Source: Streptomyces sp. PH10-H1 (lineage in GTDB: Bacteria > Actinomycetota > Actinomycetes > Streptomycetales > Streptomycetaceae). From it: DNA of 64,000 nt. The stretch lies in assembly GCF_030063355.1 (NCBI RefSeq), contig NZ_JASISZ010000007.1:1-64000 (forward strand), written 5' to 3'. The notes beneath the pieces were generated by a model. That model saw only the letters and a program-made list of their open reading frames with translations, was not told the DNA's origin and made no database searches. Both the position numbers and the translations under genes were made by a program. Positions 45,906 to 54,515 of this stretch are shown here, piece by piece (positions within the stretch are counted from its first letter, which is position 1; each line of letters starts with the position of its first letter).

Positions 45906-46469
45906 TTACGGCGTACGGCTGCGGTATGCGCGCATTTTGGCTCGGCTGCCGCAGACGGCCATCGTGCACCAGCGGCTGCGGCCCGCTGGGCTGCGGTCGT
46001 AGTAGACCCAGCGGCAGTTGTGGGCTGCGCAGGCTTTGAGCCGGGGCCAGGTGCCGTCGGCGACGGCGGTGGTGATGCCGGCGGCGAGGTGGGCGGTGAG
46101 GGCGGCGGCGCCGGTGAGGCCTTCTGCCGGGCGCAACGACGCGCCGCCCCGCGGGTCGATCGAGAGCACCAGCGGCGCGGCTCCCAGCAGCCGCCGCAGT
46201 TCTGTTCCCGTTGCTTCCGGCACGTCCGTTCCGGTGTGTGCCTGGCAGGCGTCGCGCAGTGCCTCGCGGAGTGCGATGACGTCGGCGAGGTCCGTGGTGC
46301 CCGAGGCGGGGCCGTGCAGGCCGTGGTCCCGTGCCCAGGTGTCCAGGTCGGCCGGGGTGCGCAACTGGTCGTCGGCCGACTCGATATCGACGGTGTTCGC
46401 CAGATCCTGGACCAGAAGGAGTGGTCCGGGAGCGGGGGCGCGTTCTCCGGGCTGCTGCACCCTTGCCAC
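45906..46469 (-). CDS. ABATE / CGNR-type zinc-finger protein (putative regulator)
   Basis: 187 residues from the GTG at 46469. An N-terminal ABATE domain of about 130 residues (LLLVQDLANTVD) is followed by a C-terminal zinc finger: LKACAAHNCRWVYYDRSP, then WCTMAVCGSRAKMRAYR. Four Cys are in place, but the signature CGNR reads CGSR. Such proteins are putative stress-linked transcription regulators. It is divergent from the VOC gene, with an inverted repeat between them. Confidence 0.88.
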   Translation of the reverse strand: MARVQQPGERAPAPGPLLLVQDLANTVDIESADDQLRTPADLDTWARDHGLHGPASGTTDLADVIALREALRDACQAHTGTDVPEATGTELRRLLGAAPLVLSIDPRGGASLRPAEGLTGAAALTAHLAAGITTAVADGTWPRLKACAAHNCRWVYYDRSPAGRSRWCTMAVCGSRAKMRAYRSRTP

Positions 46470-46500
46470 GTTACTGCTTGAAGGGCATGATGCAGTAACG
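46469..46500. promoter_or_regulatory. Inverted repeat at the CGNR/VOC divergent promoter region
   Basis: CGTTACTGC (46469-46477) and GCAGTAACG (46492-46500) form perfect 9-bp arms 14 nt apart, starting at the GTG of the CGNR gene. A further ggttaccggttaacc follows. The position suits an autoregulatory operator. Confidence 0.5.
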
Positions 46501-46545
46501 GTTACCGGTTAACCACGATCACAGGTAACGAGCGAAGGAGACAGC

Positions 46546-46911
46546 ATGAGCATCGGAACGCTGGGCAGCGTCGTCCTGGACTGTCCGGACCCCAAGGAAT
46601 TGGCCACGTTCTACGCGGCCGTGGTCGGCGGTGACGTGGAGGCGGACGACGACGACTGGGTGGAGCTGCGCGCGGCCGACGGCGTCAAGGTGTCGTTCCA
46701 GCGGGCGCCGGAGCTGCGCGCGCCGCAGTGGCCCGACCCGGAGCGGCCGCAGCAGTTCCATATCGACGTGGCGGTCGAGGACCTGGACGCGGCGCAGGAA
46801 GCGGTGCTCGCCCTCGGAGCGAAGCTCCTGGAGGACGATCACGGCGGCGAACGGGACTGGCGGGTCTTCTCCGACCCGGCGGGACACCCTTTCTGTCTCT
46901 GCGCCTGCTGA
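46546..46911 (+). CDS. VOC-superfamily (glyoxalase/bleomycin-resistance fold) protein
   Basis: 121 residues, one vicinal-oxygen-chelate module of paired beta-alpha-beta-beta-beta units. It begins GTLGSVVLDCPDPKELATFY and has FHIDVAVEDLDAAQEAVLALG at the start of the second half and FSDPAGHPFCLC at the end. No substrate can be inferred; metal ligands of true glyoxalase I are not conserved. GAAGGAGA precedes the ATG. Divergent regulation with the CGNR protein is likely. Confidence 0.88.
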   Translation: MSIGTLGSVVLDCPDPKELATFYAAVVGGDVEADDDDWVELRAADGVKVSFQRAPELRAPQWPDPERPQQFHIDVAVEDLDAAQEAVLALGAKLLEDDHGGERDWRVFSDPAGHPFCLCAC

Positions 46912-46933
46912 GGCAGAAAGGGCGCCCCGGCCG

Positions 46934-48118
46934 TCAGCCGTCGAGCTCGCCGATCGTCGCGTTGGACGGGCCGCGCTTGGCCTGGGCCACGACGGCGGCC
47001 GACTCGGCGTCGCGCAGCACCCGGACGGCGTTGCGCCACGTCAGCTTGGCGAGGTCGGCGTCGGACCAGCCCCGGCCGAGGAGTTCGGCGATGAGGTTCG
47101 GGTAGCCGGACACGTCGTCGAGACCCGAGGGAGTGAACGCCGTGCCGTCGAAGTCGCCGCCGATGCCGAGGTGGTCGATGCCGGCCACCTCGCGCATGTG
47201 GTCGAGGTGGTCGGCGACGGTGGCGGGGGTGGCGACGGGGCGCGGGTGCTCAGCCTCGTACGCGCGCTGGACCTTCATGCCGGCGGGCGTGGTGTCGAGG
47301 TGGTGCAGGCCGTTGGCGCGCATGTTCTCGTCGGCGGCGCTGGTCCAGGCGACCGCGTCGGTGAGGATGAACTTCGGGACGAAGGTGGCCATGGCGACGC
47401 CGCCGTTGGCGGGCAGCAGGGCCAGGACGTCGTCCGGGATGTTGCGGACGTGGTCGCAGACCGCGCGCGCGGACGAGTGCGAGAAGATCACCGGCGCTTC
47501 GCTGACCCGGATCGCGTCCCGCATCGTGTCGGCGGAGACATGCGACAGGTCGACGAGCATGCCGCAGCGGTTCATCTCCCGGACGACCTCCTCGCCGAAC
47601 GCGGTGAGACCGCCCGCCCGCCGCTCGTCGGTCGCCGAGTCCGCCCACGGAAGGTTGTCGTTGTGGGTGAGCGTCATATAGCGGACGCCGAGCTGGTGCA
47701 GCGCACGCAAGGTGGCGAGTGAGCTGTTGATGCTGTGGCCGCCCTCGGCGCCCATCAGGGAGGCGATACGGCCCTCGGCGCGCGCCGTCTCCATGTCGTC
47801 GGCGGTGAGCGCGAGCCGCAGATCGTCGGCGTAACGCTCCGTCAGCCGCAGCACCACGTCGATCTGTTCGAGGGTCGCGCAGACCGCGTCGTCGCCGGCC
47901 ATGTCGCTGCGGACATAGACGGACCAGAACTGCGCGCCGACGCCGCCGGCGCGCAGCCGCGGGATGTCGGTGTGCAGCGAGGCGCTCTGGTCGGTGCCGA
48001 TGTCGAGCAGGTCGAGGTCGTAGCGGACCTGCTCGCGCAGCGCCCACGGCAGGTCGTTGTGTCCGTCCACGACGGGGTGGGCGGCGAGCAGTTCCGTGGC
48101 GCGGGCGAGAAGGTCCAT
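46934..48118 (-). CDS. Membrane dipeptidase family (M19) metallopeptidase
   Basis: 394 residues from the ATG at 48118. It is a renal-dipeptidase-like TIM-barrel zinc enzyme. Metal ligands are visible in [10 protein letters not shown] (HxD), in [10 protein letters not shown] (bridging Glu), in VDLSHVS and in [11 protein letters not shown], and the late loop is GIGGDFDG. No signal peptide is present, so it is probably cytoplasmic and cleaves dipeptides, possibly including D-amino-acid ones. It lies 20 bp downstream of purE in the same direction. Confidence 0.92.
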   Translation of the reverse strand: MDLLARATELLAAHPVVDGHNDLPWALREQVRYDLDLLDIGTDQSASLHTDIPRLRAGGVGAQFWSVYVRSDMAGDDAVCATLEQIDVVLRLTERYADDLRLALTADDMETARAEGRIASLMGAEGGHSINSSLATLRALHQLGVRYMTLTHNDNLPWADSATDERRAGGLTAFGEEVVREMNRCGMLVDLSHVSADTMRDAIRVSEAPVIFSHSSARAVCDHVRNIPDDVLALLPANGGVAMATFVPKFILTDAVAWTSAADENMRANGLHHLDTTPAGMKVQRAYEAEHPRPVATPATVADHLDHMREVAGIDHLGIGGDFDGTAFTPSGLDDVSGYPNLIAELLGRGWSDADLAKLTWRNAVRVLRDAESAAVVAQAKRGPSNATIGELDG

Positions 48119-48138
48119 CGACGTCTCCTTGATACGGG

Positions 48139-48666
48139 TTACTTGCCGAACCCGAAGCCTGCCGCACCCTGGACCTTGGCGCGCAGCCGCTTGCCCTTGT
48201 CGGTGGCCTGTTCGTTCAGCTCTTCCTGGAAGTGCCGCATTTTGGCGAGCAGTTCGGGGTCGTGCGCGGCGAGGATGCGGACCGCGAGCAGCCCCGCGTT
48301 GCGTGCGCCCGCGACGGACACCGTGGCGACGGGGACGCCGGCCGGCATCTGGACGATGGACAGCAGTGAGTCCATGCCGTCGAGGTACTTCAGCGGCACG
48401 GGAACACCGATGACCGGCAGCGGGGTGACGGAGGCGAGCATGCCCGGCAGGTGGGCGGCGCCGCCCGCACCCGCGATGATCGCCTTGAGGCCGCGGCCGT
48501 CGGCCTGCTCGCCGTACGCGATCATCTCGCGCGGCATGCGGTGTGCGGAGACGACGTCGACCTCGTAGGGGACCTCGAACTCGTCCAGCGCCTGGGCGGC
48601 GGCTTCCATGACGGGCCAGTCGGAGTCGGAGCCCATGACGATGCCGACGAGAGGGGACGTTGTCAT
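48139..48666 (-). CDS. purE: N5-carboxyaminoimidazole ribonucleotide mutase
   Basis: 175 residues. This class I PurE moves the carboxyl group of N5-CAIR to give CAIR in purine synthesis. Motifs: [14 protein letters not shown] (phosphate and substrate loop), [11 protein letters not shown] with the catalytic His, and [13 protein letters not shown]. The start ATG overlaps the purK stop by 4 bp (ATGA). A basic tail after KRLRAKVQ is an extension. Confidence 0.96.
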   Translation of the reverse strand: MTTSPLVGIVMGSDSDWPVMEAAAQALDEFEVPYEVDVVSAHRMPREMIAYGEQADGRGLKAIIAGAGGAAHLPGMLASVTPLPVIGVPVPLKYLDGMDSLLSIVQMPAGVPVATVSVAGARNAGLLAVRILAAHDPELLAKMRHFQEELNEQATDKGKRLRAKVQGAAGFGFGK

Positions 48667-49802
48667 TCGGTGATCGTTCCTCGCAGGTAGTCGGCGGCAT
48701 GCCGGGCGCGCTCGCGCACATCCGCCAGGTCGTCGCCGTAGGTGTTGACATGGCCGACCTTGCGGCCGGGCTTCACGTCCTTGCCGTACATGTGGATCTT
48801 GAGCTGCGGGTCGCGGGCCATGCAGTGCAGATACGCGGAGTACATGTCGGGGAATTCGCCGCCGAGGACGTTGGCCATGACGGTCCACTTCGCGCGCGGG
48901 CGCGGGTCGCCGAGCGGCAGGTCCAGTACGGCGCGCACATGGTTGGCGAACTGGGAGGTGATCGCGCCGTCCTGCGTCCAGTGGCCGCTGTTGTGCGGGC
49001 GCATCGCCAGCTCGTTGACCAGGATCCGCCCGTCGCGGGTCTCGAAGAGCTCGACGGCGAGATGCCCGACGACGCCCAGCTCTCCGGCGATGGTCAGCGC
49101 GAGCTGCTGGGCCTGCGCCGAGAGATCGGCGGAGAGGTTCGGCGCGGGGGCGATCACGGTGTCGCACACCCCGTTGACCTGCACGGATTCCACGACCGGA
49201 TAGGAGACGGCCTGGCCGTGCGGCGAGCGCACCACATTCGCGGCCAGCTCCCGTACGAAGTCGACCTTCTCCTCCGCGAGCACCGGGACGCCGGCCAGGA
49301 ACGGATCCGCGGCCTCGTCCTCGCTGCGGACGACCCACACGCCCTTGCCGTCGTACCCGCCGACCACGGTCTTGAGCACGACGGGGAAGCCGTCCCCCTC
49401 AGCCGCGAACCGCGTCACATCCGCCGGGTCCGCGACGATCCGGTGCCGTGGGCACGGCACCCCGATCTCGCTGAGCCTGGCCCGCATGACGCCCTTGTCG
49501 TGGGCGTGCTGCAGAGCGCCGGGCCCCGGGCGGACGGCGATGCCGTCGGCCTCCAGGGCCCGCAGGTGCTCGGTGGGGACATGCTCATGATCGAATGTGA
49601 TCACGTCGCAACCGTGGGCGAAGGCCCGCAGTGTCGCCAGATCGCGGTAGTCGCCGATGACGACATCGCTCACCACCTGCGCCGCCGAGTCCTGCGGAGT
49701 GTCGCTGAGGAGTTTGAACCTGATACCGAGCGGGATACCCGCTTCGTGGGTCATACGGGCGAGCTGGCCGCCGCCGACCATGCCGACTACCGGGAATGTC
49801 AC
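48663..49802 (-). CDS. purK: N5-carboxyaminoimidazole ribonucleotide synthase
   Basis: 379 residues from the GTG at 49802. It uses ATP and bicarbonate to carboxylate AIR, supplying the PurE substrate. The ATP-grasp enzyme has the N-terminal [16 protein letters not shown], the ATP lid [16 protein letters not shown], and [19 protein letters not shown] in the active site. It is overlapped by purE, forming a purK-purE-dipeptidase operon, and is divergent from the GtrA gene. Confidence 0.96.
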   Translation of the reverse strand: MTFPVVGMVGGGQLARMTHEAGIPLGIRFKLLSDTPQDSAAQVVSDVVIGDYRDLATLRAFAHGCDVITFDHEHVPTEHLRALEADGIAVRPGPGALQHAHDKGVMRARLSEIGVPCPRHRIVADPADVTRFAAEGDGFPVVLKTVVGGYDGKGVWVVRSEDEAADPFLAGVPVLAEEKVDFVRELAANVVRSPHGQAVSYPVVESVQVNGVCDTVIAPAPNLSADLSAQAQQLALTIAGELGVVGHLAVELFETRDGRILVNELAMRPHNSGHWTQDGAITSQFANHVRAVLDLPLGDPRPRAKWTVMANVLGGEFPDMYSAYLHCMARDPQLKIHMYGKDVKPGRKVGHVNTYGDDLADVRERARHAADYLRGTITE

Positions 49803-49925
49803 GTTCCCCAGGATATCGGGCGTCCGAGTACCCGAATGACGCCACCCACAGGCAGCGCTTCCCACCGTGCGGTTAGCATGAAGAGCCAGTACGACCACAC
49901 CGACAGACAAGGCCGAGCGATCACC

Positions 49926-50459
49926 ATGGGCGGACGCCAAACCGTGCAGTCGCGTTTGGGATCGCTGTATCGAGAGGTCGCCAGGTTCGGCGTGGTCGGT
50001 GGCGCGGGCGTTCTGGTGAACGTCGGGGTCTTCAACCTGGTGCGGCACAGCACCGGGCTGCAGACGGTCCGGGCGAGCATCATCGCCACCGCCGTATCGA
50101 TTCTCTTCAATTACGTCGGCTTCCGGTACTTCACCTACCGGGATCGCGACCGCAGCAGCCGCTCGAAGGAACTGGGCCTCTTCCTCGGCTTCAGCGCCGT
50201 CGGCCTGGTCATCGAGAACGCGGTGCTCTACGTGGCGACGTACGGGTTCGGCTGGGACAGCTCGCTGCAGAGCAACATCTTCAAGTTCGCCGGCATCGGC
50301 GTGGCCACCCTCTTCCGCTTCTGGTCCTACCGGACCTGGGTCTTCAAGGCGCTGCCCGCACGCGGGGTCCGGGAGCAGGCGGAGTCGATACTGGCCGAAG
50401 CCGCGCCCGGGACCGAGACCGGAGCGGGACCGCAGCCGAACATCCGCTCCCCGAAGTAG
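49926..50459 (+). CDS. GtrA-family membrane protein
   Basis: 177 residues from the ATG at 49926; an ATG at 49878 would add 16 residues but coincides with a TAGCAT -10-like sequence. Four membrane helices with the family core RFGVVGGAGVLVNVGVFNLV and FNYVGFRYFTYRDR, ending RFWSYRTWVFK. GtrA proteins are thought to move polyprenyl-phosphate-linked sugars across the membrane, supporting wall polysaccharide glycosylation. The C-terminal cytoplasmic tail (about 30 residues) is extra. Confidence 0.9.
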   Translation: MGGRQTVQSRLGSLYREVARFGVVGGAGVLVNVGVFNLVRHSTGLQTVRASIIATAVSILFNYVGFRYFTYRDRDRSSRSKELGLFLGFSAVGLVIENAVLYVATYGFGWDSSLQSNIFKFAGIGVATLFRFWSYRTWVFKALPARGVREQAESILAEAAPGTETGAGPQPNIRSPK

Positions 50460-50489
50460 GAACTCTCCGCAGGAGGAACTCTCCGCAGG
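50458..50489. repeat. Stop-codon-bearing 16-nt direct repeat after the GtrA gene
   Basis: Two perfect copies of aggaactctccgcagg (50458-50473 and 50474-50489). The first begins with the last two bases of the TAG stop codon. Confidence 0.85.
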
Positions 50490-50511
50490 AGTCGCTCTCG
50501 CGGGAGACGCG

Positions 50512-51798
50512 CTACACCGGAGGACCGGCCACGTCCCCGCGCGGCTGGCGCGGCTGTCCCGCCGGATCCTCCTGGGCCAGGAAGAGCGCGAAGACCGGCG
50601 GCCGCTGCTGCAACAGCTCCAGCCGCCCGCCGTCCGCCTCGGCCAGATCGCGGGCCACCGCCAGCCCCAGTCCGGTGGAATTGCGACCGCTCACCGCCCG
50701 CTCGAAGACCCGTGCTCCGAGGTCCGGCGGTACGCCCGGCCCGTCGTCCGTGACCTCGACGACCGCTTGATTCCCTGTCACCCGGGTGTGCAGGCCGACC
50801 GTGCCCGCGCCGTGCATGAGCGAGTTCTCGATCAGGGTGGCCAGCACCTGGGAGACCGCACCCGGGGTGCCGACGGCCCGCAGTCCCGGGGTACCGGACC
50901 GGATGATGGAGCGCCCCTCGCTCTGCGACGCCGGGCGCCACTCCTCCATCTGCTGCTTGATCACATCGTCGAGGTCGAAGTCGACCGCCGAGCCGGAGCG
51001 CGGGTCGCGGGCGTTGGTCAGCAGCCGCTGCACCACATCGGTGAGCCGCTCGACCTGGCCCAGCGCGATCGCCGCCTCTTCCTTGACGGCGTCCTCGTCG
51101 TCGGCGGTGGCGATGATCTCCTCCAACCGCATCGAGAGCGCCGTCAGGGGCGTACGGAGCTGGTGCGAGGCGTCGGAGGCGAGCCGCCGCTCGGCGGTCA
51201 GCATCCGGCCGATTCGCTCCGCGCTCGCGTCGAGGACGTCGGCGATCCGGTCCAGCTCGGGAACGCCGTAGCGGCGGTGCCGCGGGCGCGGATCGCCGGA
51301 TCCGAGCCGTTCTGCGGTCTCCGCGAGGTCGGTCAGCGGGCTGCCGAGCCGGCGCGCCTGCCGTACCGCGAGCACCACGGCCGCCAGCACCGCGAGCAGC
51401 GCGACCGCCAGGATGACCAGCAGGGTCCTGCCGATCTCCTGGCTGATCTTGGAGCGGGACTCCTCGACGACCACGGTCGCACCGTTGTCGCCGGTCTGGG
51501 TGGACTTGATCACCCGGCCGCCCGGCGGCGTCCCGATCTCGATCGGCGCGCTGCCCGGCACCCGCACGATCGCGAACCGGTCGGCGGCGACCTGCTGGGC
51601 CAGCGAGTCGGCGTCGACCTTCTCCCCGCTGGCGCGCCGGCTGTCGACGCTGCCCGACAGCCGCACCGCCTCGGAGTCGACGCTCTCCTGCGCGCTGTTC
51701 TCGATCGTGCGGGTCTCGACGATGACGAGCGAGAGCCCGAAGACGGCGATGACGACGAGCACGACAGCGAGCGTGGAGGAGATCAGTCGGCGGCGCAT
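50512..51798 (-). CDS. Two-component sensor histidine kinase
   Basis: 428 residues. Two membrane helices (about 6-27 and 125-147) flank an extracytoplasmic sensor of about 95 residues. A HAMP-like linker, the H box SDASHQLRTPLTAL with the phospho-accepting His (about residue 215), and the HATPase domain (VLATLIENSLMHGAG, VTDDGPGV, STGLGLAVA) follow. It lies 23 bp downstream of the response-regulator gene, its likely partner. The signal is unknown. Confidence 0.93.
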   Translation of the reverse strand: MRRRLISSTLAVVLVVIAVFGLSLVIVETRTIENSAQESVDSEAVRLSGSVDSRRASGEKVDADSLAQQVAADRFAIVRVPGSAPIEIGTPPGGRVIKSTQTGDNGATVVVEESRSKISQEIGRTLLVILAVALLAVLAAVVLAVRQARRLGSPLTDLAETAERLGSGDPRPRHRRYGVPELDRIADVLDASAERIGRMLTAERRLASDASHQLRTPLTALSMRLEEIIATADDEDAVKEEAAIALGQVERLTDVVQRLLTNARDPRSGSAVDFDLDDVIKQQMEEWRPASQSEGRSIIRSGTPGLRAVGTPGAVSQVLATLIENSLMHGAGTVGLHTRVTGNQAVVEVTDDGPGVPPDLGARVFERAVSGRNSTGLGLAVARDLAEADGGRLELLQQRPPVFALFLAQEDPAGQPRQPRGDVAGPPV

Positions 51799-51821
51799 GG
51801 GAGAAGGGTGTCAGCCTTCGG

Positions 51822-52496
51822 CTAGTTCTTCTCGAACCGGAACCCGACACCGCGCACGGTGGAGATGTACCGGGGAGCCGTCGCGTCGTCGCCGAGCTTC
51901 TTGCGCAGCCACGAGATGTGCATGTCGAGGGTCTTGGTCGACGACCACCAGGTGGTGTCCCAGACCTCGCGCATCAGCTGCTCACGGGTGACCACCCGGC
52001 CCGCGTCCCGTACCAGGACACGCAGCAGGTCGAACTCCTTCGCGGTGAGTTGCAGCTCGTCGTCGCCCATCCAGGCGCGGTGCGACTCGACGTCGATCCG
52101 TACCCCGTGGGTGGACGGCTGCGGCGCGTCGGTGGTGCCGCGGCGCAGCAGCGCCCGGACCCGCGCCAGCAGTTCGGCGAGCCGGAACGGCTTGGTGACG
52201 TAGTCGTCGGCACCGGCGTCCAGGCCGACCACCGTGTCGACCTCGTCGGCCCTGGCCGTGAGCACCAGCACCGGGAAGGTGTGCCCCTCGGTACGGATCC
52301 TGCGGCACACGTCCAGGCCGTCCATGCCGGGCAGCCCCAGGTCGAGCACCACCAGGTCGACAGCGCCCAGCAGGGCGGCTTCGAGCGCGGTGGGCCCGTC
52401 CTCGCGCACCTCGACCTCGTAACCCTCGCGGCGCAGGGCGCGCGCGAGCGGTTCCGAGATGGATGCGTCGTCCTCGGCAAGAAGTACGCGGGTCAT
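51822..52496 (-). CDS. OmpR-family response regulator
   Basis: 224 residues from the ATG at 52496. The receiver domain has the acidic pocket LLAEDDA, the phospho-accepting Asp in VDLVVLDLGLPGMDG (about residue 51) and the KPF Lys near 101. The winged-helix domain (about 130-220) contains LTAKEFDLLRVLVRDAGRVV and WLRKKLGDD. It precedes the histidine-kinase gene; the pair resembles the Streptomyces systems linked to envelope stress, but the regulon cannot be inferred. Confidence 0.94.
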   Translation of the reverse strand: MTRVLLAEDDASISEPLARALRREGYEVEVREDGPTALEAALLGAVDLVVLDLGLPGMDGLDVCRRIRTEGHTFPVLVLTARADEVDTVVGLDAGADDYVTKPFRLAELLARVRALLRRGTTDAPQPSTHGVRIDVESHRAWMGDDELQLTAKEFDLLRVLVRDAGRVVTREQLMREVWDTTWWSSTKTLDMHISWLRKKLGDDATAPRYISTVRGVGFRFEKN

Positions 52497-52841
52497 GGGC
52501 TTGATGGTAGACCGCGTGGACAGGCGGCGACGTAGCGGTGCCAACAGCCCTGTGAGGTAGGTCTCAAGACGCCCTATAACACGTGTTCGGCTGTCATAAA
52601 GTATTGAATCGCCCGTAGCAGCACTCTGGGACCTTCTGCGCGCAACCCGCGCCGAAGGCCTCTTCTGTGACGGGGCTGGTGCAAACCAGCGAGAGTGACT
52701 GACCTGACGGCCGGGTCCGCCGCGCAAGACCGCGCGGCGGGCGTGGATCCCGGCACGCCCCCATAGCGTGCCGGTGCCGGCCACCCCCCACCGGGCGCGC
52801 GGACTGTTCCGTCGCGCGTCCCGAGCGAACAAGGATCGACC

Positions 52842-54371
52842 ATGGCGTCCAGCCTGACGAAGGACGCCGCCCCGCAGGAGACCCCTGTACCGGGCGGCAA
52901 GACCTTCTTCGGCCACCCCCGCGGCCTGGCCACTCTCTTCATGACCGAGATGTGGGAGCGTTTCAGCTTCTACGGCATGAAGGCCCTTCTCCCGCTCTAC
53001 CTGATCGCCGGCGGTCCCGCCGCCGACAAGGGCGGCCAGGGAGGCGGCCTCGCGATGACCGGGGCCACGGCCATCGCCATCTACTCCATCTACATGGCGA
53101 TGGTGTACCTGCTCGCCATGCCGGGCGGCTGGTTCGGAGACCGGGTCTGGGGACCGCGCAAGACGGTCGCCATCGCGGCCGGCATCATCATGGCCGGCCA
53201 CCTGACACTGGCGATCCCCGGCCAGGCGACGTTCTTCGCCGGCCTCGGACTGGTCGCCCTCGGCTCCGGCCTGCTCAAGGCGAACATCTCGACGATGGTC
53301 GGCCACCTCTACGACGGGCCGGACGACCCGCGTCGCGACGGCGGCTTCACCGTCTTCTACATGGGCATCAACATGGGTGCCTTCTTCGCCCCGCTGGCCA
53401 TCGGCACCGTCGGCCAGAACTACAGCTGGCACCTGGGCTTCGCCCTCGCCGCGGTCGGCATGGCGCTGGGCCTGGTCCAGTTCCTGCTCGGCACCCGTCA
53501 CCTGAGCGAGCGCAGCAGCGTCGTCCCCAAGCCGCTGACGACCGCGGAGCGCGACGCGACCCTGCACAAGGGCCTGATGTGGCTGCTCGCGGCCGTGGCC
53601 TTCTACGGCGTGGTCGTCCTCAGCGGCCACTACACGCTCAACTGGGCGCTGGTCCCGATCACCGTCATCGGTCTGGTGATCCCGGTCGGCGTCCTGGTGC
53701 GCATAAAGCGCGACAAGGATCTGTCGGCCCCCGAACAGTCCAAGATGAGCGGCTACATCTGGTTCTTCGTTGCCGCCGCCGTCTTCTGGATGATCTACGA
53801 CCAGGGCGGATCGACCATGTCGATCTTCGGCGACACGAAGACGCAGGGCGCTCTGTTCGGCTTCGACTTCCCGTCCTCGTGGTTCCAGTCGGTGAACCCG
53901 CTGTTCGTCATGGCGCTGGCTCCGGTCATCGCCTGGGGCTGGATCTGGCTGTCGAAGAAGAACCGCGAACCCAGCACCACGGTGAAGTTCGCCATGGGCC
54001 TGTTCCTCATCGGCGCCTCGTTCTTCGTCTTCGTCGTCCCGATGGGACTGGCCTCGGACGGCACGAAGGTCAGCCCGATGTGGCTGGTCTCGATCTACAT
54101 GATCCAGACCATCGGTGAGCTCTGCCTCTCCCCGGTCGGCCTCTCGGTCACCACCAAGATGGCTCCGGCCAAGTACGGCAGCCAGATGATGGGGGTCTGG
54201 TTCCTCGCGGTCACCGCGGGCGACTGCACCACCAGCCTGCTGTCGATCGCGGGTGTGGACCTGAACGGGACCGGCATGGTCGGCCTGGAGGCCGCCCTCG
54301 CCGTCGTCGCCGGCCTGGCCGTGTGGATGTACCGCAAGAAGGTCGTCGCGCTGATGGGCGACGTCCGCTGA
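52842..54371 (+). CDS. POT/PTR-family peptide transporter
   Basis: 509 residues with about 14 membrane helices. The proton-coupled di-/tripeptide transporter signature in helix 1 is TEMWERFSFYGMKALLPLYL (ExxER motif plus FYG). The PTR2 signature region is visible as FTVFYMGINMGAFFAPLAIG in helix 5. An AAGGAT ribosome-binding site precedes the ATG. It may import peptides for nutrition or signalling. The 345 bp before it contains a 10-bp palindrome (aacacgtgtt, 52578-52587) and no gene. Confidence 0.93.
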   Translation: MASSLTKDAAPQETPVPGGKTFFGHPRGLATLFMTEMWERFSFYGMKALLPLYLIAGGPAADKGGQGGGLAMTGATAIAIYSIYMAMVYLLAMPGGWFGDRVWGPRKTVAIAAGIIMAGHLTLAIPGQATFFAGLGLVALGSGLLKANISTMVGHLYDGPDDPRRDGGFTVFYMGINMGAFFAPLAIGTVGQNYSWHLGFALAAVGMALGLVQFLLGTRHLSERSSVVPKPLTTAERDATLHKGLMWLLAAVAFYGVVVLSGHYTLNWALVPITVIGLVIPVGVLVRIKRDKDLSAPEQSKMSGYIWFFVAAAVFWMIYDQGGSTMSIFGDTKTQGALFGFDFPSSWFQSVNPLFVMALAPVIAWGWIWLSKKNREPSTTVKFAMGLFLIGASFFVFVVPMGLASDGTKVSPMWLVSIYMIQTIGELCLSPVGLSVTTKMAPAKYGSQMMGVWFLAVTAGDCTTSLLSIAGVDLNGTGMVGLEAALAVVAGLAVWMYRKKVVALMGDVR

Positions 54372-54395
54372 CGTCCCTCCCCGCGCACGCCTGAT

Positions 54396-54427
54396 GAGGC
54401 CCGGTGACCGTACGGTCACCGGGCCTC
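54396..54427. terminator. Terminator between the POT transporter and the surface-protein locus
   Basis: A perfect 32-bp palindrome with 16-bp arms (gaggcccggtgaccgt) and no loop sits in the convergent gap, 25 bp beyond the transporter stop codon. Confidence 0.85.
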
Positions 54428-54515
54428 GTCATGTCGCGGGCGCTGTCACGCCCGCGAGCGAGGTGCGTGTCGTGCCCGCTGTACGTGTTGTGCCTGCCGT
54501 GCCTGCTGTGTGCGG

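Noticed and set aside
52578..52587. The palindrome aacacgtgtt as a specific operator before the POT transporter gene
   Set aside because: A 10-bp palindrome alone is not enough, and no matching regulator family or second site was seen.
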